DNA of 38,454 nt, from positions 1-38,454 of the forward strand of contig JAIXRO010000213.1 of assembly GCA_027485145.1 (NCBI GenBank), given 5' to 3'. Every line of letters starts with the position of its first letter. Position 1 is the first letter of the stretch. Under the pieces are notes generated by a model. It saw only the letters and a list, made by a program, of their open reading frames with translations, was not told the origin of the DNA and did no database searches. A program made the position numbers and the translations under genes. The DNA is from Hyphomonadaceae bacterium. GTDB lineage: Bacteria; Pseudomonadota; Alphaproteobacteria; Caulobacterales; Hyphomonadaceae. This document shows, one piece after another, positions 1-8,402 of this stretch.

Positions 1-1101
1 ACCAACCACCTCGACGCCGAAACCGTCGCCTGGCTTCAGAACTACCTGATCAACTTCCCGGGCTGCGTGATCCTCGTGACGCACGACCGCTACTTCCTCG
101 ATGACATCACCGACTGGATCCTCGAACTCGACCGCGGCCGCGGCGTGCCTTTCCAGGGCAACTATTCGAGCTGGGTTGAGCAGAAGGCGAAGCGCATGGA
201 GCAGGAGGCCCGCGAAGACGTGGGCCGCAAGCGCACGCTGGCCAAGGAACTTGAATGGGTCCGCTCGGGCCAGAAGGCGCGGCAGGCGAAATCGAAGGCC
301 CGTATCAACGCCTACGAGAAGATGGCGTCCGAGGCCGAGCGCGAGCAGGTCATGACCTCGCAGATCCGCATTCCGCCCGGCCCGCGTCTCGGCGGCGTGG
401 TTCTGGAAGCGGAAAATCTCAACAAGGCGTTTGGCGACAATGTGCTGATCGAAAACCTCTCGTTCAAATTGCCACCCGGCGGCATCGTCGGTGTGATCGG
501 TCCGAACGGCGCAGGCAAGTCGACCCTGTTCAAGATGATCCTCGGCCAGGAGAAACCCAATTCTGGCGCCATGCGCGTCGGCGAAACGGTGAAGATCGGT
601 TATGTTGACCAGAGCCGCGACAAGCTCGATCCCAACAAGAACGTCTGGGAGGAAATCTCGGGCGGCACGGATGTCATCGATCTTGGCGGCGTCACCGTCA
701 TGTCGCGGGCCTATGTCGGCGCGTTCAACTTCAAGGGCACGGACCAGCAGAAGAAGGTCGGCATCCTGTCAGGCGGTGAGCGCAACCGCGTTCATCTCGC
801 GAAGATGCTGAAGGGCAGCCACAACCTGCTTCTCCTCGACGAACCGACCAACGACCTCGACGTGGAAACCCTGCAGGCGCTCGAAGAAGGCCTCGACAAT
901 TTCCCAGGCTGCGCCGTGATCATCTCGCACGATCGCTGGTTCCTTGACCGCATGGCGACGCACATCCTCGCCTTCGAGGGTGACAGTCATGTCGAATGGT
1001 TCGAGGGTGATTTCTCATCCTACCTCGAAGACAAGAAGCGCCGCCTGGGTGAAGACTCGGTCAACCCGAAGCGGCTCAAGTTCAAGAAGTTCGCGCGGTG
1101 A
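1..1101 (+). CDS. ettA: Energy-dependent translational throttle protein EttA (ABC-F ATPase), 5'-truncated
   Basis: The reading frame is open from base 1, so only the C-terminal 366 residues are present and the start lies outside the window. It begins inside the Walker B/H-loop of the first ABC domain (THD at about residues 27-29). A charged linker follows (about 55-125), then a complete second ABC domain with Walker A GPNGAGKST (about 167-175), signature LSGGERNR and Walker B LLLDEPTNDLD. ABC-F proteins have two ATPase domains and no membrane segments. EttA binds the ribosomal E site and tunes the first steps of elongation according to the ATP/ADP ratio. The WILELDRGRG and GNYSSW motifs after the first domain, and the RAYVG-FNFKG segment, are typical of EttA rather than Uup or other ABC-F members. 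The C-terminus is lysine/arginine-rich, as expected. A stem-loop follows the TGA stop. Confidence 0.95.
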   Translation, partial: TNHLDAETVAWLQNYLINFPGCVILVTHDRYFLDDITDWILELDRGRGVPFQGNYSSWVEQKAKRMEQEAREDVGRKRTLAKELEWVRSGQKARQAKSKARINAYEKMASEAEREQVMTSQIRIPPGPRLGGVVLEAENLNKAFGDNVLIENLSFKLPPGGIVGVIGPNGAGKSTLFKMILGQEKPNSGAMRVGETVKIGYVDQSRDKLDPNKNVWEEISGGTDVIDLGGVTVMSRAYVGAFNFKGTDQQKKVGILSGGERNRVHLAKMLKGSHNLLLLDEPTNDLDVETLQALEEGLDNFPGCAVIISHDRWFLDRMATHILAFEGDSHVEWFEGDFSSYLEDKKRRLGEDSVNPKRLKFKKFAR

Positions 1102-1109
1102 ACCTTGCG

Positions 1110-1143
1110 GCCGGTGTCTCCCTTTACTGACGAAGACACCGGC
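1110..1143 (+). terminator. Stem-loop after ettA
   Basis: Perfect 10-bp arms, GCCGGTGTCT (1110-1119) and AGACACCGGC (1134-1143), enclose a 14-nt loop and start 9 bases after the ettA stop. No T-run follows, so it may act as a weak or factor-assisted terminator, or as an mRNA 3'-end stabiliser. Confidence 0.55.
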
Positions 1144-1205
1144 GCGCTCGCACTTGCTACACCGTCGCATCGGGCTACCGTGTATCCCAATCCGGGAGGC
1201 ACACC

Positions 1206-2849
1206 ATGCATCGTAAACTCACTGCCGCGCTCGGCGCCCTTTTGCTCGCTGCCTGTGCGACGCCTGTTCACAGCGACGACGGTGTTGTGCTTGGCGAAGA
1301 GGGAGAGACGGCACTTGAGCAGGCTGAAGCCTCGCTCAGTGGTCAGTATGAAGCTTCGGGCTGGCTTGCCAGATCGCTGCCGGAACTGTCCGAAGCGATC
1401 ATCCACGGCGACGTCACGTCGGTGCAGCTGACCCAGGCCTATCTCGACCGGATCGCCGCCATCGACCGCGCCGGTCCGCGCCTGCAATCGATCATCGCGC
1501 TCAATCCCGATGCGCTGGCGCAGGCTGCAGCTGCCGATGAGCGCCGAGCGAACGGCCAGATGCGCAGTCCGATCGACGGTGTTCCGATCCTCCTCAAGGA
1601 CAACATCGAAACGCAGGATCCGATGGCGACCACCGCTGGCTCGCTGGCACTCAAGGACAATATCACCGGCCGCGACAGTCCGCTGGTCGCCAGTCTCCGC
1701 GCGGACGGCGCTGTCATTCTGGGCAAGACCAATCTCAGCCAGTGGGCGAACTTCCGCTCGAACTTCTCGCTCAGCGGCTGGTCCTCCGTAGGCGGACAGG
1801 TGCGCAACCCCCATATGCTCGACCGCAATCCTTGCGGCTCCAGTTCCGGGACCGGCGCTGCCCTTGCTGCCTCGCTCGCCGCCGGCGGGATCGGGACCGA
1901 GACCAACGGCTCGATCATCTGCCCCTCCAACGTCAACGGCCTCGTCGGCTTCAAACCGACGGTCGGCCTGATCCCTCAAGTGGGCATCATTCCGATTTCT
2001 CCCAGCCAGGATACGGCAGGGCCCATGGAAAAGACCGTACGCGGCGCCGCGATGCTTCTGGACGCCATGATCCCGGGCGAAGACACGTTCTCGGCCTCGT
2101 TGTCGCCCGATGCCCTGAAAGGTGTCCGCGTCGGCGTCTTGCGCGCCGCTCAAGGCACGAACCCGGACATCATCTCGCGGTTCGATACCGCGTTGGGAGT
2201 GCTCAAAGCGCAGGGCGCCGAGCTCGTCGAGATCAAGGAATTCGATCCGCCTGCGGAATTCTGGTCCGCGTCCCTTCTGGTGCTGGAGTATGAGTTCAAA
2301 GCCAGTCTCAACGCGTACCTCGCGGGCGCGCCGTCTGCAGTGGCCGCAAGATCGCTCTCGGATATCATTGCCTTCAACAAGGCCAACGCCGCTGAAGAAC
2401 TCGCGCTTTTCGGGCAGGACCTGTTCGAGGAGTCGGACGCGCTCGGTCCGCTCACGGACAAGGCCTACACCGACGCGCTCAAGCTTGTGCAGACGGCCAC
2501 GCGGGAGAACGGGATCGACCTGCTGCTGTCCACACACAAAGTGACCGTGCTGGTTTCGCCCTCGGGCCCGATTGCACCGCGGATCGATCCGGTGAACGGT
2601 GACGTCTGGCCGGAATGGGCGGGAGCGGGCTGGGCGGCTGCCGTTGCGGGTTATCCGAACCTGACGGTTCCGATGGGCGAGGTTCACGGCATTCCGGTGG
2701 GCATCTCCTTCATGGGCACGAAGAATGCGGACGCACGTATCCTCGGCTACGGCTTCGCCTATGAACAGGCCAGCGGCATACGTCTCGCACCGAAGTATCT
2801 CGAGTCGGCGGAAGACCGTCCCGAGATCAAAAAGGCGATGATCCGTTAG
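1206..2849 (+). CDS. Amidase-signature lipoprotein (amidase family)
   Basis: The 547-residue protein begins with a lipoprotein signal ending in LLLAAC, so Cys17 should be lipidated and the enzyme anchored on the periplasmic side. The amidase-signature core carries the Ser-cisSer-Lys triad: Lys131 in LLKDNI, the Gly/Ser loop CGSSSGTGAA (cis-Ser about 212) and the nucleophile Ser236 in ETNGSII. Family members hydrolyse carboxamides, and the substrate cannot be read from sequence. Length and the extended C-terminal half match secreted amidases annotated as glutamyl-tRNA amidotransferase A-like. A true GatA is unlikely because of the lipoprotein signal and the lack of GatB/C partners. The ATG is preceded by GGGAGG at a good distance. 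The gene stands alone between ettA and a convergent hydrolase gene. Confidence 0.9.
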   Translation: MHRKLTAALGALLLAACATPVHSDDGVVLGEEGETALEQAEASLSGQYEASGWLARSLPELSEAIIHGDVTSVQLTQAYLDRIAAIDRAGPRLQSIIALNPDALAQAAAADERRANGQMRSPIDGVPILLKDNIETQDPMATTAGSLALKDNITGRDSPLVASLRADGAVILGKTNLSQWANFRSNFSLSGWSSVGGQVRNPHMLDRNPCGSSSGTGAALAASLAAGGIGTETNGSIICPSNVNGLVGFKPTVGLIPQVGIIPISPSQDTAGPMEKTVRGAAMLLDAMIPGEDTFSASLSPDALKGVRVGVLRAAQGTNPDIISRFDTALGVLKAQGAELVEIKEFDPPAEFWSASLLVLEYEFKASLNAYLAGAPSAVAARSLSDIIAFNKANAAEELALFGQDLFEESDALGPLTDKAYTDALKLVQTATRENGIDLLLSTHKVTVLVSPSGPIAPRIDPVNGDVWPEWAGAGWAAAVAGYPNLTVPMGEVHGIPVGISFMGTKNADARILGYGFAYEQASGIRLAPKYLESAEDRPEIKKAMIR

Positions 2850-2861
2850 TAAGGCGCAGTC

Positions 2862-4022
2862 TCAAGTGCTGCGCGCCCATTCCCGCAGATCAGCGACGTA
2901 AATCTCAGGCACTTCCATCGCCGCGAAATGTCCGCCGCGCGGCATCTCGCTCCAGCGCGTGATGTTGTAGGCCCGCTCCGCCCAGCTGCGCGGTGGCGCC
3001 AGGATATACTGTTCGCCGGGATAGCTCGCAAAGGCCGTGGGTGTATCGCACCGTTGGCCTTCCGTGAGCTGCGCGCCGCCCTCCTGAAACAGGGCGTTGT
3101 AGTACCACACGCTGGTCGCGATGGAGTCTGTCACGAGATAGATCATCACGTTGGTGAGCAGCTGGTCGCGGGTATAGACATCCAGTAGTCCGCGTTCGCG
3201 CAGATCGCTCCAGCCGTGGAATTTCTCGAGGATCCATGCGGCGGTGCCCATCGGCGAATCCATCAACGCCATAGCCAGCGTCTGCGGCTTCGTCGCTTGT
3301 TGCATCAGGTAGGCGCCTTCGCTTTGCATCTTTCCGGCGGCATGCGCTGCCCATGCCATTTCCTCCGGGGTCTGAGGAACGGCCGAAGCAGGGCGCAGCG
3401 CCATCATGTTAAGATGAATGCCCCGGCAGCCGCCTTTTCCGGGTCCATGGTTGATTCCCAGCCAGGATGTGACGAGGCTGCCCCAGTCACCGCCCTGCGC
3501 GAGATAGGTGTCATAGCCAAGCACGTCCTGCATCAGCTTGTTCCACAAGGCCGCGGTCGCGCGTTGGCCGAGCGGCGAGGCGGGCTTGCCCGAAAACCCA
3601 TAGCCGGGCAGGGACGGTATCACGAGATCGAAAGCATCTTCGGATTTTCCTCCGTGCTCGGACGGAAAGGCCAAAGGCCCGATCGCTTGCCAGAATTCAT
3701 ACACGCTGCCGGGCCAGCCATGGGTGATCAGCAAGGGCCGCTTGCCGCCCGCTTCACCCACCACATGCACGAAATGGATATCGAGCCCGTCAACATTGGC
3801 CGTGAATTGCGGCCACCGGTTCAGCTCGGCTTCAGCCGTGCGCCAGTCATAGGTCTCCAGCCAGTGGCGCTGCAGATCCTTCATCACGGGCGTCGACATC
3901 CCATAGGCGAAACCCTGTTCATTCGCCGGCGCGGGAAACCAGGGATACGCTTCGACGCGCGACCGGATGGCCGCGAGTTTGGCCTCGGGTACGTCTATCT
4001 TGAAGGTAACGGATTGGGTCAT
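2862..4022 (-). CDS. Epoxide hydrolase-like alpha/beta hydrolase (EHN domain)
   Basis: The 386-residue protein has the N-terminal domain typical of microsomal-type epoxide hydrolases (about 1-110), then an alpha/beta-hydrolase fold. The oxyanion motif HGWPGS is at 101-106, the nucleophile elbow GGDWGS places Asp179 as nucleophile, and His365 in RGGHFA is the catalytic base. The Asp nucleophile instead of Ser fits an epoxide hydrolase or dehalogenase-like reaction, opening an epoxide to a diol through an ester intermediate. No signal peptide is seen, so it is probably cytosolic. The start follows a GC-rich stem-loop and lacks a clear Shine-Dalgarno. It is the last gene of a minus-strand set with erpA and an unknown gene, and converges on the amidase gene. 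Confidence 0.88.
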   Translation of the reverse strand: MTQSVTFKIDVPEAKLAAIRSRVEAYPWFPAPANEQGFAYGMSTPVMKDLQRHWLETYDWRTAEAELNRWPQFTANVDGLDIHFVHVVGEAGGKRPLLITHGWPGSVYEFWQAIGPLAFPSEHGGKSEDAFDLVIPSLPGYGFSGKPASPLGQRATAALWNKLMQDVLGYDTYLAQGGDWGSLVTSWLGINHGPGKGGCRGIHLNMMALRPASAVPQTPEEMAWAAHAAGKMQSEGAYLMQQATKPQTLAMALMDSPMGTAAWILEKFHGWSDLRERGLLDVYTRDQLLTNVMIYLVTDSIATSVWYYNALFQEGGAQLTEGQRCDTPTAFASYPGEQYILAPPRSWAERAYNITRWSEMPRGGHFAAMEVPEIYVADLREWARST

Positions 4023-4023
4023 G

Positions 4024-4045
4024 CGGGGGAGTGTAATGCCCCCCG
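4024..4045 (-). other. GC stem-loop abutting the epoxide hydrolase start codon
   Basis: On the minus-strand transcript CGGGGG and CCCCCG can pair around a loop of about 10 nt, ending one base before the ATG at 4022. No Shine-Dalgarno is visible there. It may lower translation or simply separate the two genes; no T-run supports termination. Confidence 0.35.
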
Positions 4046-4070
4046 GCCCAAGCGCAATCGCGCTCGCCGC

Positions 4071-4853
4071 TCAGGCCAGCTTTTGTTTGAGAAGGTCTAC
4101 CGCCGCGTTGAAGAACGCGCTGCGCGAGACCTCGGGCAAGAGGGTGATCGCCGTATGTTTCATCTCGGACTTGTCGGGTTTTCCGAAGGTCCATTCCGTC
4201 AGGCCCGCCATGTCGGCCAGCGGGCCGTTTTCTCCCAGATGCGTCTTTTCCGAAAGGAAGAAGCGAGGCGCCGGGCCGCCAACCAGCAAGGCATGGTGCG
4301 CCTCAATTGGCGCGCGAGGGGAAATGAAATCAACCAGAACGGATGTCGTCTCGCCCGGCGTCTCGACGATCTGAACTTTGGTGATCGGCAATGGGTTGCC
4401 CGGCGAGCGTTCGACGATTTCGCCCAGGTGGCGCATCGTCTGCGCCTGCCAGTCGTCGAGTTTCGTGGTCAGCAGCCGGATCGCCTCGTCCGGCCGATTG
4501 AGGAACCATTCCGGCAGATAAGCATGTTGGAGGGCGTAAAAGTCGGGCCGCGCCTTGGACCTGACGGCGTGGTCGTTCGGCGCCTCGCCGTCTGAGGGTT
4601 GGCGGATGGTGACTTCGCACAGCTTCTTGCACCGGCTACACTCGGCGCGCTGAGCGTACATCCAGAAAGCGTCCGGGCTCTGCGAAGCCGTCACCAGCGC
4701 CGCTGCGCTTGGCGCGCGAAGCGCGCCCTGTACGAGCTTGGCGCCGGATGGGCATGCCAAACCCTCTATGGCGGCGCGAACCTGAACTGCGTTTTCGACA
4801 TGGACTGGGTCGGCAAAAACCGGCGTGGACTCACACATACGCTTGCCGAACAT
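4071..4853 (-). CDS. Hypothetical protein with a CxxCxxxC cluster
   Basis: I do not recognise this family. The frame encodes 260 residues from the ATG at 4853. An upstream ATG at 4958 would overlap the 3' end of erpA by 31 bases, and another at 4838 is also possible; no start has a convincing Shine-Dalgarno. Residues around 76-83 read CSRCKKLC, a compact cysteine cluster that could bind a metal. The C-terminal half is mixed alpha/beta without membrane segments and contains the phrase FALQHAYLPEW-like DFYALQHAYLPEWF. Codon usage looks like the neighbouring genes, which supports real coding. It lies downstream of erpA and 48 bp upstream of the epoxide hydrolase gene on the same strand. Confidence 0.6.
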   Translation of the reverse strand: MFGKRMCESTPVFADPVHVENAVQVRAAIEGLACPSGAKLVQGALRAPSAAALVTASQSPDAFWMYAQRAECSRCKKLCEVTIRQPSDGEAPNDHAVRSKARPDFYALQHAYLPEWFLNRPDEAIRLLTTKLDDWQAQTMRHLGEIVERSPGNPLPITKVQIVETPGETTSVLVDFISPRAPIEAHHALLVGGPAPRFFLSEKTHLGENGPLADMAGLTEWTFGKPDKSEMKHTAITLLPEVSRSAFFNAAVDLLKQKLA

Positions 4854-4927
4854 CCAATCACCCCACTCAGAACACAACACGACACTATCGTGACGGATGA
4901 CCGGCACAATTGCGCCGCTGCGCTGGA

Positions 4928-5269
4928 TTACACAGAAAAACTGGTGCCGCAGCCGCAACCGCTGGTAGCGTTGGGGTTGTTGATCTTGAAGGCCGCCCCG
5001 ATCAACTCGTTTGTAAAGTCGATCTCGGATCCCTTCAGGAATTCGAGGCTCATTTCGTCGATCACAACCCGGGCGCCATCCCGTTCGATCACCAGATCGT
5101 CGACGTTCGCCTCATGCGCGAAATCGTATTTGTAGGAGAAGCCCGAACACCCCCCTCCTTCGACGGAAACGCGCAGGAAGGCCGCGCCGTCCTGTTTGGC
5201 AAGAATCGCAGTAATCCGCTTCGCAGCCGAGGCTGTAAGGGTCACATCGGGTGTAGAAACGTCGGTCAT
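4928..5269 (-). CDS. erpA: Iron-sulfur cluster insertion protein ErpA (A-type carrier)
   Basis: This 113-residue protein is a complete A-type Fe-S carrier (HesB/IscA/ErpA family). Cys41 in GGGCSGFSY and the C-terminal pair Cys105/Cys107 in SGCGCGTSF are the three conserved cluster ligands. Such proteins receive [4Fe-4S] or [2Fe-2S] clusters from the scaffold and hand them to apo-enzymes; LipA and Nth in this window are plausible clients. The frame stays open far upstream, antisense to dgt, but the family length and the ATG at 5269 (MTDVSTPD) set the start. The gene diverges from dgt with only 27 bp between start codons, so both promoters must be compressed or lie inside coding sequence. ErpA rather than IscA is chosen from the dgt neighbourhood. 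Confidence 0.93.
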   Translation of the reverse strand: MTDVSTPDVTLTASAAKRITAILAKQDGAAFLRVSVEGGGCSGFSYKYDFAHEANVDDLVIERDGARVVIDEMSLEFLKGSEIDFTNELIGAAFKINNPNATSGCGCGTSFSV

Positions 5270-5296
5270 GGGCAGAACATAAGGACGAAATAGGTA

Positions 5297-6469
5297 ATGG
5301 AAAAGAGAGCCTTGTTCGCAACCCGGCACGAAGACAGTCGCGGGCGCTACTTCGACGAGGCGCCATCCGCGTCCCGCACGCCGTTCCAGCGGGACCGGGA
5401 CCGTATCATCCACGCCACGGCTTTTCGTCGGCTGAAGCAGAAAACCCAGGTCTTCGTCGCGCATGAGGGGGATCATTTCCGTACGCGGCTCACGCATTCG
5501 CTGGAGGTGGCCCAGATCGCCCGCACGATTGCCCGCACGCTGGGGCTGGACGAGGACCTCGCCGAAACGCTCGCGCTCTGCCACGATCTCGGCCATCCGC
5601 CCTTCGGCCACGCCGGAGAGGACCAGCTGGACGCCTGCATGCAGCCGTATGACGGGTTCGACCACAACGCCCAGTCCCTGCGGATCGTCACGCGCCTGGA
5701 ACGGCGTTATCCGCAGTTTGACGGTCTGAACCTCAGCTGGGAGACGCTCGAAGGCCTGTGCAAGCATAACGGTCCGCTGACGGGGCCGGACACGGCCATC
5801 CAGGATCTGCCGGCCGCTTTTCGTGACTTTCCGCACTTGGCCGATCTCCAGATCGATCAGTTTGCGGGGCCGGAAGCGCAGGTCGCGGCGCTTTCCGATG
5901 ACATTGCCTACAACAACCACGACATCGATGATGGTATGGCGGCGGGTCTGTTCACGGTCGATGACCTGCTGGAACTGCCGGTCGTGGGCGATGTGTTCCG
6001 GGGCGTGCGGATCGAATATCCCACCCTTGATGACCGCATGGTCACCTACGAAGCCGTCCGGCGTCTGATCGGGCTTTGGATCAACGACCTGATCGGCGAG
6101 ACCCGCGCGCGCGTGAAGCGCCATAAACCGAAATCTGCGGCAGATGTGCGGGCCATGGAGGAGCCGCTGATCGCCTTTTCGCAAGGACTCGAGGCTCCGC
6201 AGCGCGCGCTGCGCGCCTTCCTGCACGCGCGGATGTACAAGCATTACCGGGTCAATCGGATGCGGTCGAAAGCCAAACGGGTGCTGGCCGACCTCTTCGA
6301 GGTTTTTCTCAATGAACCCCAGACCCTGCCACCGCCCTGGAAAGGGCAGGCAGGGTCGCTGGACGAGTCGGAGCGCGCCCGTATCGTCTGCGACTACATC
6401 GCTGGAATGACGGACAATTTTGCGCTGGAAGAGCACCGCCGCCTGTTCGATTCCCGCAGCCTCGCCTGA
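5297..6469 (+). CDS. dgt: Deoxyguanosinetriphosphate triphosphohydrolase-like protein (HD domain)
   Basis: The 390-residue HD-domain phosphohydrolase has metal ligands His67 (RLTHSLEVAQ), His96-Asp97 (LCHDLGHPPFGH) and a downstream Asp at about 201. The N-terminal RTPFQRDRDRI segment is typical of Dgt-like proteins. Dgt hydrolyses dNTPs, classically dGTP, to the deoxynucleoside and triphosphate; members of this alphaproteobacterial type are called dGTPase-like because substrate range varies. AAGGA at 5281 and the ATG at 5297 fit initiation. It diverges from erpA and precedes the SPOR-nagZ-scpAB set by 92 bp. That gap contains no recognisable gene. Confidence 0.93.
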   Translation: MEKRALFATRHEDSRGRYFDEAPSASRTPFQRDRDRIIHATAFRRLKQKTQVFVAHEGDHFRTRLTHSLEVAQIARTIARTLGLDEDLAETLALCHDLGHPPFGHAGEDQLDACMQPYDGFDHNAQSLRIVTRLERRYPQFDGLNLSWETLEGLCKHNGPLTGPDTAIQDLPAAFRDFPHLADLQIDQFAGPEAQVAALSDDIAYNNHDIDDGMAAGLFTVDDLLELPVVGDVFRGVRIEYPTLDDRMVTYEAVRRLIGLWINDLIGETRARVKRHKPKSAADVRAMEEPLIAFSQGLEAPQRALRAFLHARMYKHYRVNRMRSKAKRVLADLFEVFLNEPQTLPPPWKGQAGSLDESERARIVCDYIAGMTDNFALEEHRRLFDSRSLA

Positions 6470-6561
6470 CCGCAAACAGGCCGCCGGAACCGCCGTCTTC
6501 AAGGCTCGTTAAGGAAAACCGGCTAGTTGTTAACTCTACGAATCCTCACAGGGAGCGCCTA

Positions 6562-7365
6562 ATGGGCCGATCAGACGCACAGGGTCAGGAATACGCCCCG
6601 TTTGACGATGACTATCGCGGATTTGACCCCCGCGAGGACGAAACGGCGCGCGGCCCGGTTATCCTCGCTCTTGCCGTGGGTGTGTTGTTGATCTTCGGCG
6701 CTGTCGTCTGGAATACCTACCGGCAGGGCATACGGCCCGAAGGTGAAGGACTCCCTAGCATTCTCGCCGTGGATGCGCCCTTCAAGGAAGCCCCGGACGA
6801 TGCGGGCGGCCTCGTTGTTCCGAACACCGACAAGCACTTCTACGACGACATGGACGCGACCAGCCGCGACGAAGATGTCGAAACCGCCTCGGCCGGCGCG
6901 GAATTGGCAGGCGATGTCCCCCCGGCATTCAGCGACGGCGAGCCGACAAACTTGATCCGCGGATCAGTTGATCCCGTGGTCGACCTTGAGCCGCCGGTGG
7001 CTCCTCCGCTTCCGGCCGCACAGCCGGTTGCCACTGTATCCGAACCGGCCGCTGCCGTGCCGCCGCCAGCACTTGAAACGCAAGGACCCAAGGCCCGTTT
7101 CACGTTTGCGCCAAACGGCGCCTTTCTCGTCCAGATCGCCGCCCTGCGATCCGAGGAAGCCGCCGAAACGCAATGGAAGCGGGTGACCGCATCTGCTCCG
7201 GAACTTTACCATGGCGCCACGAAAATCATTCAGCGCGCCGACCTTGGCCCGGACGGTGTGTTTTTCCGGTTGCGCGCCGGGGCCTTTGCCGACAGAGCGG
7301 AAGCGACGGCCTTCTGTGACGCGATCAAGGAGGCTGGCGCCAACTGCATCGTGGTGAACGGATAG
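6562..7365 (+). CDS. SPOR-domain membrane protein
   Basis: The 267-residue protein has an acidic N-terminal tail, one membrane segment at about 31-51, a long Pro/Ala-rich linker (about 60-175) and a C-terminal SPOR domain (about 188-265). This is a cytoplasmic tail, single anchor and periplasmic linker ending in a peptidoglycan-binding module. SPOR domains bind denuded glycan strands at the septum, so a role in division or wall remodelling is likely. Its stop overlaps the GTG start of nagZ by one base, linking it to peptidoglycan recycling. In many alphaproteobacteria a SPOR gene precedes nagZ. GGGAG at about 6551 serves as the Shine-Dalgarno. The linker is low-complexity and would be poorly conserved. 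Confidence 0.88.
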   Translation: MGRSDAQGQEYAPFDDDYRGFDPREDETARGPVILALAVGVLLIFGAVVWNTYRQGIRPEGEGLPSILAVDAPFKEAPDDAGGLVVPNTDKHFYDDMDATSRDEDVETASAGAELAGDVPPAFSDGEPTNLIRGSVDPVVDLEPPVAPPLPAAQPVATVSEPAAAVPPPALETQGPKARFTFAPNGAFLVQIAALRSEEAAETQWKRVTASAPELYHGATKIIQRADLGPDGVFFRLRAGAFADRAEATAFCDAIKEAGANCIVVNG

Positions 7366-8402
7366 TGGTCAAAGCCTGCATTCTGAGCGTATCGGGTCCG
7401 GAATTGACCCCGGGCGAGGCCGCGCTGTTTCGCACAGAAAACCCGTGGGGTGTGATCCTCATGGGCCGCTCCTGCGTGAGCCGGATGCAGGTGCGCGCGC
7501 TCGTCGCTGACATCTGGCAGGCCACGGGCCGGGAAACGCTGATCTTCATCGACCAGGAAGGCGGCCGCGTTGCCCGCCTGAAGGCGCCGGAATGGCCGCT
7601 GTTTCCGCGCGGGTCCGACTATGCCGCCATCTATGAGGCAGACCCCGACCGGGGCCGTGAGGCGACCTGGCTCGGCCACCGGTTGATCGCGTCGGAACTC
7701 GCCAGCCTGTCGATCCATGCGGATTGCGCCCCGGTGGTCGATCTGCCGGTTCCGGGCGCTCACGACATCATCGGCGACCGCGCCTTTGGCTCTGATCCTG
7801 CAAGTATCGCGGATCTGGCAGATGCGGCACTGTCGGGTCTCGCTGCGGGCGGCGTCGCCGGTGTGATCAAGCACATTCCGGGACACGGCCGCGCCTTCGC
7901 GGACAGCCACTACGAACTTCCGCGCGTGACGGCAGGCGACAACGAACTGTCCAAGGATTTCGACGCCTTTGCCCGGGTTGCCCATGCCCCGATGGCGATG
8001 ACCGCGCACATTTCCTACGACGCGTTCGATCCCGGCAAGGCGGCCACCGTCTCGCGCATCATGATTCAGGACGTCATCCGCGGCCGAATCGGTTTTTATG
8101 GCCTTCTGATGACGGATGATCTGGGGATGAAGGCTTTGGGCGGCACCTTGACGGAGCGCGCAGACGCCTCGATTGCAGCAGGCTGCGATGTGCTCCTGCA
8201 TTGCTCCGGCTTCCTGAGGGACGCAGGCGAGATTCTCGGCGAGATGACCGAAGTGGCGAAAGCGGCGCCAGTGCTGAAGGGCAAAGCGGAGACCCGCGCA
8301 GCCGCCGCCGATGCCATCGCGAAGAAGCTTGAACCGTTCGAGGCCGCCAAAGGCTGGCGCCGGTTCCATGAATTGTTCCCGCCGGCGGGGGCTATGGCAT
8401 GA
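7365..8402 (+). CDS. nagZ: Beta-N-acetylhexosaminidase NagZ
   Basis: The 345-residue glycoside hydrolase family 3 enzyme removes N-acetylglucosamine from anhydro-muropeptides during cell-wall recycling in the cytoplasm. Diagnostic motifs are FIDQEGGRVARL near residue 62, KHIPGHG with the catalytic His loop near 168-174, and the nucleophile Asp in LMTDDLGMKAL. No signal peptide is present, as expected. Translation starts at GTG 7365, overlapping the last base of the SPOR gene stop. The gene ends with an ATGA overlap into scpA at 8399-8402, so it is translationally coupled on both sides. The C-terminal tail after about residue 300 is alpha-helical and specific to this lineage. Confidence 0.95.
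   Translation: MVKACILSVSGPELTPGEAALFRTENPWGVILMGRSCVSRMQVRALVADIWQATGRETLIFIDQEGGRVARLKAPEWPLFPRGSDYAAIYEADPDRGREATWLGHRLIASELASLSIHADCAPVVDLPVPGAHDIIGDRAFGSDPASIADLADAALSGLAAGGVAGVIKHIPGHGRAFADSHYELPRVTAGDNELSKDFDAFARVAHAPMAMTAHISYDAFDPGKAATVSRIMIQDVIRGRIGFYGLLMTDDLGMKALGGTLTERADASIAAGCDVLLHCSGFLRDAGEILGEMTEVAKAAPVLKGKAETRAAAADAIAKKLEPFEAAKGWRRFHELFPPAGAMA

Noticed and set aside
1020-2687. Long minus-strand open frame (over 500 codons) antisense to the amidase gene
   Set aside because: The plus-strand frame has a lipoprotein signal and the full amidase triad. The antisense product is Arg/Gly-rich with no motif, as expected from high-GC codon bias.
1206-2849. GatA subunit of glutamyl-tRNA amidotransferase
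   Set aside because: A lipoprotein signal and lack of GatB/GatC neighbours make this an exported amidase instead.
6505-6540. Two TTAA(C) motifs before the SPOR gene as a CtrA site
   Set aside because: CtrA sites need TTAA-N7-TTAA; here the spacing is about 17 bases, so the match is not meaningful.
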